Shown: positions 8,682-16,755, numbered from the stretch's first letter. The stretch is 64,000 nucleotides of DNA from Streptomyces sp. Ag109_O5-10 (GCF_900105755.1 NZ_FNTQ01000001.1:2790001-2854000), one strand, 5' to 3'. Numbers and translations: made by a program. The notes: generated by a model from the letters alone, not told the origin.

Positions 8682-9243
8682 CGGCGGTCCTTCCCGCTCC
8701 ACCACCTCCGCGAAGATCGTGGTGGCGGGCGGCTTCGGCGTGGGCAAGACCACGTTCGTCGGCGCCGTCTCGGAGATCAACCCGCTGCGCACAGAGGCCG
8801 TGATGACGTCCGCGTCTGCCGGCATCGACGACCTCACTCACACCGGGGACAAGACGACCACGACGGTCGCCATGGACTTCGGCCGCATCACCCTGGACCA
8901 GGACCTGATCCTGTACCTGTTCGGCACCCCCGGTCAGGACCGCTTCTGGTTCATGTGGGACGACCTGGTCCGCGGCGCGATCGGCGCCATCGTCCTCGTG
9001 GACACCCGCCGTCTCGCCGACTGCTTCCCCGCGGTCGACTACTTCGAGAACTCGGGTCTCCCCTTCGTCATCGCCCTCAACGGCTTCGACGGCAACCAGC
9101 CGTACAACCCCGAAGAGGTCCGCGAGGCGCTCCAGATCGGCCCTGACACCCCGATCATCACGACCGACGCACGGCATCGCGCCGACGCGAAGTCGGCGCT
9201 GATCACGCTGGTCGAGCACGCCCTCATGGCGCGGCTGCGGTAG
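8662..9243 (+). CDS. cvnD2: Ras-like GTP-binding conservon protein CvnD
   Basis: This 193-aa GTPase is nearly identical to CvnD1 apart from a short N-terminal difference (SSGGPSRSTT). The P-loop is GGFGVGKTT, switch II is FGTPGQDRFWF, and ALNGFDG replaces NKxD. The GTG start is embedded in the end of cvnC2. It closes the second conservon; the next gene is on the other strand. Confidence 0.93.
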   Translation: MDFASSSGGPSRSTTSAKIVVAGGFGVGKTTFVGAVSEINPLRTEAVMTSASAGIDDLTHTGDKTTTTVAMDFGRITLDQDLILYLFGTPGQDRFWFMWDDLVRGAIGAIVLVDTRRLADCFPAVDYFENSGLPFVIALNGFDGNQPYNPEEVREALQIGPDTPIITTDARHRADAKSALITLVEHALMARLR

Positions 9244-9301
9244 TTCCGGCCACCGGGCCACCACGGCCGCTCGCTCGCCGACCGCGGGTGATTCGTGGCT
9301 T

Positions 9302-9324
9302 GTCGCGCAGTTCCCCGCGCCCCT
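9302..9324 (+). repeat. Dispersed intergenic repeat gtcgcgcagttccccgcgcc
   Basis: The 23-base string beginning gtcgcgcagttccccg recurs exactly at 53711-53733 in this window, each time followed by a short GC hairpin-like stretch in an intergenic region. It is a common Streptomyces intergenic element in my recollection; its role is not known to me. No gene was found in 9244-9601. Confidence 0.6.
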
Positions 9325-9535
9325 CAAGGGACGCTCCCCTGGGCCCCTTCCCATGAAGGGGCCCGAACTTTTTCCCACCACACCCCTGCCCTTCTCCCCG
9401 CACCGCCCCACCTCACACCCGCAGCGGCCCGGTTCCTTTCCACCGCGACGCGGTCAGTCCTTTTTCGCCGCGACGGCGCTCAGCCCCGACGGCGGTGGCC
9501 GGCGGTGCCGAACCGGCCGAGAGTCCTTGGCGTAC

Positions 9536-9575
9536 AGGAGAAGGGCCCCTCTGAAGCCAGAGGGGCCCTTCTCCT
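9536..9575. terminator. Bidirectional terminator between cvnD2 and accE
   Basis: A perfect 17-bp stem (9536-9552 and 9559-9575) with a six-base loop sits between convergent genes and can stop transcription from both sides. Confidence 0.85.
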
Positions 9576-9601
9576 GCGTACTGCCGGCCGGACGGCGCAG
9601 C

Positions 9602-9802
9602 CTAGCCGTGCCAGCTGTGCGGGGCCCGGAAGCCGTTCTCGCGCTCCAGGCGGCGCCAGCCTGCCTTGGCGCGGCCGCGGTGGGTCTGCTCGGTGTCGTC
9701 GGTCGACCGGGCGGCCGCGCGGGCCAGGAGGACCGCCGTTATGGCGGCGACTTCCTCCGGGTCGGCGTTGCCCTTCTCGACGCGGATGTCAGGCACGTTC
9801 AT
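9602..9802 (-). CDS. accE: Acyl-CoA carboxylase epsilon subunit
   Basis: This 66-aa protein starts with a short beta segment (PDIRVEKGNADPEEVAAITAVL) typical of AccE/PccE epsilon subunits, which stimulate and help assemble actinomycete acyl-CoA carboxylases. It follows accB by 35 bases on the same strand, the usual order. The family varies in its middle part; here that part is ARAAARSTDDTEQTHRGRAK. Confidence 0.9.
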   Translation of the reverse strand: MNVPDIRVEKGNADPEEVAAITAVLLARAAARSTDDTEQTHRGRAKAGWRRLERENGFRAPHSWHG

Positions 9803-9837
9803 GGGTGTCAGTCTCCGTGAGAGAGGTTTCCGCAGGA

Positions 9838-11433
9838 TTACTGCGGGGGGTTGCCGTGCTTACGGGACGGCAGGTCGGCGTGCTTGGTGTGCAGCATCGC
9901 CAGCGACTTGGCGAGCACCTCGCGGGTCTCGGCCGGGTCGATGACGTCGTCGACCAGGCCGCGCTCGGCCGCGTAGTAGGGGTGCATCAGCTCGGACTTG
10001 TACTCCTTGACCATGCGGGCCCGCATGGCCTCGGGGTCCTCGGCGGACGCGATCTGCCGGCGGAAGATCACGTTGGCGGCACCCTCGGCGCCCATGACCG
10101 CGATCTCGTTCGTCGGCCAGGCGTAGGTCAGGTCGGCACCGATCGACTGGGAGTCCATGACGATGTAGGCACCTCCGTACGCCTTGCGCAGGATCAGGGA
10201 GATCCGGGGCACGGTCGCGTTGCAGTAGGCGTAGAGGAGCTTCGCGCCGTGGCGGATGATCCCGCCGTGCTCCTGGTCGACACCGGGGAGGAAGCCCGGT
10301 ACGTCCAGGAAGGTGACGATCGGAACATTGAAAGCGTCACACATCTGGACAAAGCGCGCAGCTTTTTCACTCGCCTCGATGTCCAGGACGCCCGCGAGGA
10401 CCTGCGGTTGGTTGGCGATGATGCCGACCACCTGGCCGTCGATCCGGGCCAGCGCGCAGATGATGTTCCGCGCCCAGCGCTCGTGGACCTCCAGGTACTC
10501 GCCGTCGTCGACGATCTCCTCGATCACCTTGGCCATGTCGTACGGCCGGTTGCCGTCGGCCGGGACCAGGTCGAGGAGGACGTCGCTGCGGCGGTCGACG
10601 GGGTCCGAGGACTCGACGCGCGGCGGGTTCTCGCGGTTGTTCTGCGGGAGGAGCGAGAGGAGGTAGCGGACCTCCGCGATGCAGGTCTCCTCGTCGTCGT
10701 AGGCGAAGTGGCAGACGCCGGAGGTCTCCGCGTGGACGTCGGCGCCGCCGAGGCCGTTCTGGGTGATCTCCTCGCCGGTGACCGCCTTGACGACGTCCGG
10801 TCCGGTGATGAACATCTGCGAGGTCTCGCGGACCATGAAGACGAAGTCGGTGAGGGCGGGCGAGTAGGCCGCGCCGCCGGCGCAGGGGCCGAGCATCACG
10901 GAGATCTGCGGGATGACACCGCTCGCCTTGGTGTTGCGCTGGAAGATGCCGCCGTAGCCGGCCAGGGCGGAGACACCTTCCTGGATCCGGGCGCCGGCGC
11001 CGTCGTTCAGCGACACCAGCGGGGCGCCGGCCGCGATGGCCATGTCCATGATCTTGTGGATCTTGGTGGCGTGCGCCTCGCCCAGCGCGCCGCCGAAGAT
11101 CCGGAAGTCGTGCGCGTAGACGAAGACCGTACGGCCCTCGACCGTGCCCCAGCCGGTGATGACACCGTCGGTGTACGGCTTCTTGGCCTCCAGGCCGAAG
11201 CCGACCGCGCGGTGCCGGCGCAGCTGCTCGACCTCCTGGAAGGAACCCGGGTCCAGGAGCAGCTCGATGCGCTCCCGGGCCGTCAGCTTGCCCTTGGCGT
11301 GCTGCGCCTCGGTCGCCTTCTCGCCGGGGCCCGCCACGGCCACCGCACGGATCTCGTGCAGCTCCGCGACCCGCCCGCGCGCGTCCGTCGGCTCACCGGT
11401 GGGTTCACCCGTCGTCTCTTCCAAAACGGTCAT
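9838..11433 (-). CDS. accB: Acetyl-/propionyl-CoA carboxylase carboxyltransferase beta subunit
   Basis: This 531-aa carboxyltransferase transfers the carboxyl group from biotin carried by a separate alpha subunit to acyl-CoA, making malonyl- or methylmalonyl-CoA for fatty acid and polyketide synthesis. The N- and C-terminal crotonase-fold halves contain the oxyanion-hole glycines (GPCAGGAAYSPAL at about 182-194; RKAYGGAYIVM at about 416-426). The residue that in the actinomycete family sets acyl selectivity (Asp in PccB, Ile in AccB) is Ile424 here, so acetyl-CoA should be accepted. The biotin-carrying alpha subunit is not in the window. It is cotranscribed with accE. Confidence 0.93.
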   Translation of the reverse strand: MTVLEETTGEPTGEPTDARGRVAELHEIRAVAVAGPGEKATEAQHAKGKLTARERIELLLDPGSFQEVEQLRRHRAVGFGLEAKKPYTDGVITGWGTVEGRTVFVYAHDFRIFGGALGEAHATKIHKIMDMAIAAGAPLVSLNDGAGARIQEGVSALAGYGGIFQRNTKASGVIPQISVMLGPCAGGAAYSPALTDFVFMVRETSQMFITGPDVVKAVTGEEITQNGLGGADVHAETSGVCHFAYDDEETCIAEVRYLLSLLPQNNRENPPRVESSDPVDRRSDVLLDLVPADGNRPYDMAKVIEEIVDDGEYLEVHERWARNIICALARIDGQVVGIIANQPQVLAGVLDIEASEKAARFVQMCDAFNVPIVTFLDVPGFLPGVDQEHGGIIRHGAKLLYAYCNATVPRISLILRKAYGGAYIVMDSQSIGADLTYAWPTNEIAVMGAEGAANVIFRRQIASAEDPEAMRARMVKEYKSELMHPYYAAERGLVDDVIDPAETREVLAKSLAMLHTKHADLPSRKHGNPPQ

Positions 11434-11763
11434 GTAGCGACCTTACGAAGGACACCAAGGATTGCGAGACGTCGACTCCGTACAGTCTCCGGCACGTTTT
11501 CCTGGAACCACTGAACAGAACCAGAACCTCATGCAGCCGTTCCGACTGCTCAGGGGGCTTCGCCGTTGTAGGGGTGCCACAAGGGCGGGGCCGAGACGCG
11601 CCTCACATTCACGGCCGGTCCATACCACCCGCGGAGTGACACAGGCCTCCGGACGGCGGTTCACCCACACAGAGCCTAGCCGCTCCCCCCGAGGGTCCCG
11701 CCACGACACCGGACCCACGCGGCGTTACGGTGAGTAAGGAACGCAACACGCGCACCGATGATG
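11434..11763. other. Intergenic region, divergent promoters of accB and yceI
   Basis: I see no convincing gene here; short frames lack conserved motifs and ribosome sites. It must carry the accB promoter on the minus strand. Confidence 0.5.
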
Positions 11764-11792
11764 TTGAAGGTTGAAGGGAATGGGTCTACGGT
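11764..11792 (+). promoter_or_regulatory. Promoter candidate of the YceI gene
   Basis: TTGAAG (11764-11769) and TACGGT (11787-11792) are 17 bases apart and lie about 50 bases before the ATG. The TTGAAG is part of a gttgaag direct repeat (11763-11769 and 11770-11776). Confidence 0.5.
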
Positions 11793-11809
11793 GTCTTTCG
11801 TTGAGTTCG

Positions 11810-11821
11810 TTGAACGTTAAA
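11810..11821. promoter_or_regulatory. Palindromic operator candidate before yceI
   Basis: TTGAACGTTAAA differs by one base from the perfect palindrome TTGAACGTTCAA and lies just downstream of the expected transcription start. Its position fits a repressor site, for example for a MarR-type protein. This is inference only. Confidence 0.4.
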
Positions 11822-11844
11822 CATCACGCCGCAAGGAGCACCTC

Positions 11845-12441
11845 ATGGGCATCTTCAGCCGCAAGAACGACGAGACCACCGCCGCCGGCACGACCGCGGA
11901 CACGGCCGCGCTGACCGGCGACTACACGATCGACCCGGCGCACAGCACGCTCGGCTTCGTGGCCCGCCACGCGATGGTCACCAACGTCAAGGGCAGCTTC
12001 CAGGAGTTCGAGGGCACCCTGCACCTGGACGGCACCGAGCCGTCCAAGTCCACGGCCTCCCTCGACATCAAGATGGACAGCATCACCACCGGCAGCCCGG
12101 ACCGCGACGGTCACCTGAAGTCGGCCGACTTCTTCAAGATCGACGAGTTCCCGACGATGACCTTCCGCTCCACCAAGGCGGAGGCCCTCGGCGGCGAGGA
12201 CTACCGCATCACCGGCGACCTCACGATCCTCGGTGTCACCCGGCCGGTCACCATCGACCTGGAGTTCAACGGCGCCGCCAAGGACCCGTTCGGCAACGAG
12301 CGCGTCGGCTTCGAGGGCAAGGCCGAGATCAAGCGCTCCGACTGGGGCGTCACCTGGAACGCGGCGCTGGAGACCGGTGGCGTCCTCGTCTCCGACAAGA
12401 TCAAGCTGAACTTCGACATCTCGGCGATCAAGAGCGCGTGA
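11845..12441 (+). CDS. YceI family polyisoprenoid-binding protein
   Basis: This 198-aa protein is a YceI lipocalin-like beta barrel (about residues 25-195). Typical motifs are YTIDPAHSTLGFVARHAMVTNVKG, ILGVTRPVTIDLEFNG and a conserved WGVTWNAALETGG near the end. Family members bind long isoprenoid chains such as quinones. There is no signal peptide, so it is probably cytoplasmic. aaggag lies six bases before the ATG. A hairpin at 12481-12515 ends the transcript. Confidence 0.92.
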   Translation: MGIFSRKNDETTAAGTTADTAALTGDYTIDPAHSTLGFVARHAMVTNVKGSFQEFEGTLHLDGTEPSKSTASLDIKMDSITTGSPDRDGHLKSADFFKIDEFPTMTFRSTKAEALGGEDYRITGDLTILGVTRPVTIDLEFNGAAKDPFGNERVGFEGKAEIKRSDWGVTWNAALETGGVLVSDKIKLNFDISAIKSA

Positions 12442-12480
12442 GCCCGCGGCGCCGGACCGCCGGCCCCGAGCACGCCCGCT

Positions 12481-12515
12481 GAGCGCCGCCCTCCACTCCC
12501 CTGAGGGCGGCGCTC
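12481..12515 (+). terminator. Terminator after yceI
   Basis: gagcgccgccct (12481-12492) and agggcggcgctc (12504-12515) form a perfect 12-bp stem with an 11-base loop, 40 bases past the stop. Confidence 0.75.
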
Positions 12516-12710
12516 GGCCGTATCCGGACGTCCCTCGTGTGCCGCGGCCCACGCTCCTGGGTGTCGTCGGCCATGCGCGGACGGACGGAGCAGGTGAGCC
12601 GGACCGCAAGCTCTGCAGAAGACACCTGGATCCCCTCGGCCGCGCATTCGCACCACACGACCTTCCCCGGCTCCCGCGCCCCACCACCCGAACGGACTGC
12701 CAGGAGACCG

Positions 12711-12893
12711 ATGAGCACCGCACTCCAGTGGTTCGAGTCCGGCTGCAGTGGCAGCGAAGGCGGCGACTGCGTCGAGGTCGCGCCCACGGCCGCCCCCGTC
12801 CACGTCCGCGGCTCCAAGGCGCCCGACGGGCCGATGCCCACCGTCTCCCCCTCCACCTGGAGTGAGTTCCTTGACCGCGTCACCCGCGACTGA
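12711..12893 (+). CDS. DUF397 domain small protein
   Basis: This 60-aa protein carries the DUF397 signature: an early FESGCSGSEGGDCVEVAP, then VHVRGSKAPDGPMPTVSP and a terminal WSEFLDRV. Such proteins are abundant in Streptomyces, often near an XRE regulator; none is encoded here. ggag lies before the ATG. Codons upstream in the same frame look non-coding, so the ATG at 12711 is chosen. The 3' end overlaps the start of the next, interrupted frame. Confidence 0.82.
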   Translation: MSTALQWFESGCSGSEGGDCVEVAPTAAPVHVRGSKAPDGPMPTVSPSTWSEFLDRVTRD

Positions 12894-13242
12894 GCAGACC
12901 GACTGGGTCCTCATCACCTCGTACGAGAACGTGCCCGGGCGTCCTCGCCCCTTCGTCGCGCTCTGCGCCTGACTGCGTGAGCGGGGCATCGACTGGATGC
13001 CGTTCGCGGAGGACGAACTCCGGTGGGGCCTCGCCTGCCGACGCGACACCACCGGGCACTGGCGCGGGTGGATGAGCGTGTCGGTCGAGGCCGGTGCCCT
13101 CCGGCGGCTCGGCCTGCACCCGGAACAGCCGTCCTCCGCCGTCAACGCCCCCTCCCCGCCCGCCTGGTGGCATGCCGCCGGGCTGCGTTACGCCACCGGG
13201 CGTCCGAAACCGAGGGCGCCCGAGCCGGCTGAAGGACCTTGA
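12862..13242 (+). pseudogene. Small hypothetical gene interrupted by an in-frame TGA
   Basis: One frame encodes TEQTDWVLITSYENVPG and so on, meets TGA at 12970-12972, and continues in the same frame as LRERGIDWMPFAEDELRWG to 13242. Both halves have coding-like composition, and the stop replaces a likely tryptophan (TGA for TGG) in ALCA(W)LRERGIDW. Without it the product would be about 125 aa. GTG 12862 or TTG 12871 could be the start, overlapping the DUF397 gene. It may be a nonsense-mutated gene or a base-call error; the downstream half alone could restart at ATG 12997. I recognise no family. Confidence 0.55.
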
Positions 13243-13269
13243 CCTCAAGTGAGGTTGAGTTCCTATGGT
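13239..13269 (+). promoter_or_regulatory. SoxR/MerR-type promoter with 19-bp spacer
   Basis: TTGACC (13239-13244) and TATGGT (13264-13269) are 19 bases apart, the overlong spacing typical of MerR-family activators. The spacer carries CTCAA-n6-TTGAG (13244-13259) in the same register as the SoxR box of soxS promoters (CCTCAAGTTAACTTGAGG). The gene at 13312 starts 43 bases downstream. Confidence 0.6.
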
Positions 13270-13311
13270 CGGTCACTCCGAAACAGGCAGGTCAAGACGG
13301 AGGTACCGGTC

Positions 13312-13770
13312 ATGGAGTACTCGCACACCGACGCCGAACTGCTCCAGCAGCCCGTCGGATACTGGAGTTGGGCCGCCTACAAGTCCGTCGTCGACCGCAT
13401 CCGCGCCTCCCTCTCCGAGATCGGCACCACCCAGCCGCAGTGGTGGGTCCTCGCTCAGGTCTCACGTGCCGACCGGGTCAGGACCCGCGACGAGGTGTCC
13501 CGTCTCCTGCGGAACTATCTGGGCTCCGGACCCGAGATCATGGAGTCCGAGATCGACACGACCGTCTCCCGGGGATGGATCACCGAGGACGCCGAGGGCC
13601 GCCTGAGCCTGACGGCCGACGGCAGGGCGTTCTACGCCAGGGCCGCGGCCGTCCAGGACGAGCTGCGAGCGGAACGGCATGCGGGCGTCTCCGACGAGGA
13701 GTACCTCATCACTCTCAAGGTGCTGCAACGCTTCATCCACAACACAGGCGGCCAGGCCTGGCACCACTAG
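13312..13770 (+). CDS. MarR-like winged-helix protein
   Basis: This 152-aa protein has a winged-helix layout: TQPQWWVLAQVSRADRVRTRDEVSRLL, then MESEIDTTVSRGWITEDAEGRLSLTADGRAFYARA, which matches MarR recognition helix and wing positions. acggagg lies before the ATG. The promoter resembles a SoxR-controlled one, which suggests induction by redox-active compounds. Its TAG stop shares the palindrome CTAG with the stop of the convergent FUSC gene. It could be a regulator or a small DNA-binding stress protein; the target is unknown. Confidence 0.75.
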   Translation: MEYSHTDAELLQQPVGYWSWAAYKSVVDRIRASLSEIGTTQPQWWVLAQVSRADRVRTRDEVSRLLRNYLGSGPEIMESEIDTTVSRGWITEDAEGRLSLTADGRAFYARAAAVQDELRAERHAGVSDEEYLITLKVLQRFIHNTGGQAWHH

Positions 13771-14843
13771 GTCCACGCCGGCCGTGCCGCGGCGGGCTCG
13801 CGGCGTTTTGGTACCGGTAGCAGCCACCACGCCGACGCCACCGAGAGGACCGCGCCCACCGCGATGCCCTCCAGGCGGGTCGGCAGCAGGTAGCCCGCGT
13901 GCTGGCCGAAGTAGCCGAGGAGGAGGGAGAGGGCGCAGGTCATGCCGGCGGCCCAGTAGGCGTAGCTGAGGGGACGCAGCCAGAGGGCGATGGTGAGGGT
14001 GGTGAACATCAGGGCCACGGCGGTGTGACCGGTGATGCCTGCGGCCGCCACGCCCGTCGCCAGGAGGGTGCCCGCACAGGCGCCGGCCAGCCGCTCGATT
14101 CCCTTGCGCAGTACGTCCGTTCGGCCGCGGTTGCCGCTCGCGGCGACATAGGCGGTCAGGACGACCCAGGGCCAGTGGTCGTCGAAGAGCAGGTGGCCGA
14201 GCGTGAAGGCCGCGGCGATCCCGGCGGCCATCTGGAGTGCCATGCGGGTGCTGGGGCGGGGGTGGAGGCGGGACCGGCGCGAGGACATGGCGGGCGCGGG
14301 GGCCGGGGGCCAGGGGGCGAAACGGTCACCGAGGGACTGCACCAGCCAGACCGAGCCGCACGCCATCGCCCCGATCAGCGCCGACCAGCCCCAGGTCACA
14401 AGCCCGCTCTGGGCCTGTGCCGGCAGCGCGGGACCGGGGACCACGAGCAGGGCCACCAGGGGGAGGGCGAGCAGCGTGCCCGCCTTGGTGGCGGCCGGCC
14501 CGAAGCGGCGGATCCAGATGGCCAGTGCCATCCCGGCCGTGTAGACGGCCGCGCCCGCCGCGTAGTGGGAGGCGAGCAGACGGCCGACGAAGATCGAGGC
14601 GGCGGCGGTCACGGGCAGCAGCACGAGTGCCGTCAGCCTTCGGCGGGTGTCCGCGGTGCGCTGGGTCGAGGCGAGGGTCAGGGTGAGGGCGACCGCGAGG
14701 ACCAGCACGTCGGTGTGCAGCCCGGCCATCCCCTCCAGGGCCAACGCGGCCCCCCAGGAGAGCAGAACGGCCGTCATCGTCAGCCCGGCTTCGTACGCGT
14801 TGCGTATGAGTTTGGCGGTCACGGTGGCGATAATACGGGGCAC
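13767..14843 (-). CDS. FUSC family membrane transporter-like protein
   Basis: This roughly 358-aa protein has about ten hydrophobic segments in two blocks and a fusaric-acid-resistance-type (FUSC/aromatic acid exporter) C-terminal half (MALQMAAGIAAAFTLGHLLF, then DHWPWVVLTAYVAASGNRGR, a very typical FUSC stretch). It is predicted to export aromatic or other toxic acids. The GTG at 14843 is chosen because the only upstream ATG (14894) overlaps the divergent MarR gene; neither has a good ribosome site. It forms a divergon with the MarR regulator. Confidence 0.82.
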   Translation of the reverse strand: MPRIIATVTAKLIRNAYEAGLTMTAVLLSWGAALALEGMAGLHTDVLVLAVALTLTLASTQRTADTRRRLTALVLLPVTAAASIFVGRLLASHYAAGAAVYTAGMALAIWIRRFGPAATKAGTLLALPLVALLVVPGPALPAQAQSGLVTWGWSALIGAMACGSVWLVQSLGDRFAPWPPAPAPAMSSRRSRLHPRPSTRMALQMAAGIAAAFTLGHLLFDDHWPWVVLTAYVAASGNRGRTDVLRKGIERLAGACAGTLLATGVAAAGITGHTAVALMFTTLTIALWLRPLSYAYWAAGMTCALSLLLGYFGQHAGYLLPTRLEGIAVGAVLSVASAWWLLPVPKRREPAAARPAWT

Positions 14844-14864
14844 TGGTAGGTGGTAGTAGTAAGC

Positions 14865-14878
14865 AATCGCGTACGATT
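14865..14878. promoter_or_regulatory. Operator candidate of the FUSC/MarR divergon
   Basis: AATCG-cgta-CGATT is a perfect inverted repeat in the short space between the two divergent genes, eight bases before the MarR ATG, well placed for autoregulation and control of the exporter. Confidence 0.5.
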
Positions 14879-14885
14879 TTTCGTC

Positions 14886-15308
14886 ATGGAGCATCTTGCC
14901 GACGCCGCCCGTATCCGTCGTGCCGTGCTGCGGTTCAACCGCCGGCTGCGGCAGGAGCGTGGGGACGGGAGCCTCAGTCCCAATCAGCTGTCGGTGCTCG
15001 GCCACCTGTACCGGCACGGAACGGCCACGCCCGGCGAGGTCGCGGCGGCCGAGCGGCAGCGGCCGCAGTCGCTGACCCGGGTCTTCGCGGAACTGGAGGC
15101 GGAGGGGCTGATCGGGCGGGCGCCGGACCCCTCGGACCGGCGGCAGTCCGTGCTGAGCCTCAGCGAGGACGGGCGGCGGGCGCTGGAGGACGACATGGCA
15201 CAGCGGGACGCGTGGCTGGCCGGGGCGCTCGGGGCGTTGAGCGAGACCGAGCGCGGAGTCCTGCTGCTGGCGGCCGGCGTGCTGGAGCGGCTGCGGGACG
15301 TTCAGTAA
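14886..15308 (+). CDS. MarR family transcriptional regulator
   Basis: This 140-aa protein has a complete MarR winged helix: LSPNQLSVLGHLYRHGTATPGEVAAAE, RPQSLTRVFAELEAEGLI as recognition helix, and GRAPDPSDRRQSVLSLSEDGRR as wing with the conserved DxRR. It is divergent from the FUSC exporter gene and probably represses it until a phenolic or acidic ligand binds. The ATG at 14886 is preferred over a GTG at 14850, which would run through the operator. Confidence 0.9.
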   Translation: MEHLADAARIRRAVLRFNRRLRQERGDGSLSPNQLSVLGHLYRHGTATPGEVAAAERQRPQSLTRVFAELEAEGLIGRAPDPSDRRQSVLSLSEDGRRALEDDMAQRDAWLAGALGALSETERGVLLLAAGVLERLRDVQ

Positions 15309-15381
15309 GACCGTCAGCAAGGCTGAGAGTAAGGCTGACGGCAAGACCGACAGTAGGACAGGCGGAAGAACGGACAGCAGG

Positions 15382-16755
15382 TCAGAAACCGCCGCCGAAG
15401 TCCCCGCTGTCGCCGCCCCCGCCCCCGAAGTCCCCGCCCCCGCCGAAGGAGCCGAAGTCCCCGGGGTCGAAGTCCGCGCCGGACACGTCGCCTCCCTGGT
15501 AGCCGCCGGTGTCGAAGCCGCCGAAGTCGCCGTACCCGGTGCCGTAGTCGGCCGCGTAGGCGGGGGCGGACATCCAGCCGCCCAGGGCGGTGCCGATGAG
15601 GAGGCCGGGGAGGATGCCGCCGCCGAAGTAGCCGCCCGCCCAAGGACCGTAGGCCGGGCCCGCGTCCCAGTAGGGGCGCCGGCCGTAGTCGGTGTCGACC
15701 TCGCGGACCGCGGGGTCGTGTCCGTCGGCGAGGCGGGCGGCGTCGGCCGCGCAGACCGGGACCTCGCGGGGCGCGCCACCGGGCGGGGTCCAGGTGGCGT
15801 CGGTGACGGAGGGGCCGTGCCGAGGGTCGAAGAAGCATGGCGGGCGGCGCTCCGGGAGCGGGCGGCCCTCGCGGCGGGCGGCCAGCCGGGCGAGCGAGAA
15901 ACGGCCGTCCTCCAGTGCCTGGGTGACCGCGCGGACGTCCTCCGGTCTGCGGGCACCGGCCATCGCGGACTTCGCCTGGTCGTAGGCGTTGAGCGCGTTC
16001 TCGTAGTCGGCGCGCATCGCGTCGTCGGCGCCCGGTTCGGCCGGGCGGAAGTCCAGGCGGTCGAGTTCCTCGCCGAACGCGGTGATGTCCTCGTCCACGA
16101 CCACCCGGAGCCGGTCCAGGGCGGCCCGCTGCTCCTCCTCGTGGCGGCGGCGGTTGCGGCGGACCAGGGCGTAGGCGCCCGCCCCGCCGGCCACGACCAC
16201 GGCACCGAGCGCGATCAGCGCCGTACCGGAGACTCCCGAGCCGCCCGTGCTGCCGCCGCCCCAGGAGGCGGGGGCCTTGCCGCCCATGTTGGTCAGGGCG
16301 CGGCCGGTGAAGTCGGTCAGCTGGGCCTTGGCGCTCTCGCCCTGGACGCTGGTGACCAGGTTCTGCACGGCCGTCCTGGGCAGGACCGAGGAGTCCGCGC
16401 GGGCGTCGAAACGGTCGCCGAGGCGGACGGCGTAGAGGCCGGTGATGCCGGTGGCGGTGCGCAGGTCGGTGAAGAGGTCCTTGGTGGGGTAACCGGCGGG
16501 CAGGACGGCGACGAACAGAGGCTTGTCCGCGTCCTTGATCTGCCGGGCCAGCGCGTCGGCGTCGGCCGAGGAGAGCTGGGCGGCGGCCGCCGGGTCGACG
16601 TACACCGGGTTCTTGCGCAGGGCGTCGGCGACCGCGGAGACGCCGGTGGCCGCGCTCGCCCGTGGGGCGGGCGCGGCCAGGGCGACCAGCGCCAGCGCGA
16701 GCGCCAGGAAGAGCAGCCCCGGGAGGCTTCGGGTGGTCCGTCGCACCGCGTTCAT
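15382..16755 (-). CDS. Secreted/membrane protein with glycine-rich C-terminus
   Basis: This 457-aa protein has a signal peptide (about 1-36, ending APRASA), an extracytoplasmic domain (about 37-170) reminiscent of TPM-type modules, and one membrane segment (about 178-198, GTALIALGAVVVAGGAGAYALV) followed by RRNRRR. A cytoplasmic coiled region comes next, then a tail of FGGGGDFGGGG repeats. The function is unknown. Downstream bases 15309-15381 are a run of short gac/aag-rich imperfect repeats without a gene. Confidence 0.75.
   Translation of the reverse strand: MNAVRRTTRSLPGLLFLALALALVALAAPAPRASAATGVSAVADALRKNPVYVDPAAAAQLSSADADALARQIKDADKPLFVAVLPAGYPTKDLFTDLRTATGITGLYAVRLGDRFDARADSSVLPRTAVQNLVTSVQGESAKAQLTDFTGRALTNMGGKAPASWGGGSTGGSGVSGTALIALGAVVVAGGAGAYALVRRNRRRHEEEQRAALDRLRVVVDEDITAFGEELDRLDFRPAEPGADDAMRADYENALNAYDQAKSAMAGARRPEDVRAVTQALEDGRFSLARLAARREGRPLPERRPPCFFDPRHGPSVTDATWTPPGGAPREVPVCAADAARLADGHDPAVREVDTDYGRRPYWDAGPAYGPWAGGYFGGGILPGLLIGTALGGWMSAPAYAADYGTGYGDFGGFDTGGYQGGDVSGADFDPGDFGSFGGGGDFGGGGGDSGDFGGGF

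Noticed and set aside
9295..11514. A long plus-strand frame over accB/accE
   Set aside because: Antisense to strongly conserved carboxylase genes; no recognisable domain.
12537..12710. N-terminal extension of the DUF397 frame
   Set aside because: The extension has no ribosome site and non-family composition, while ATG 12711 has ggag and gives a standard-length protein.
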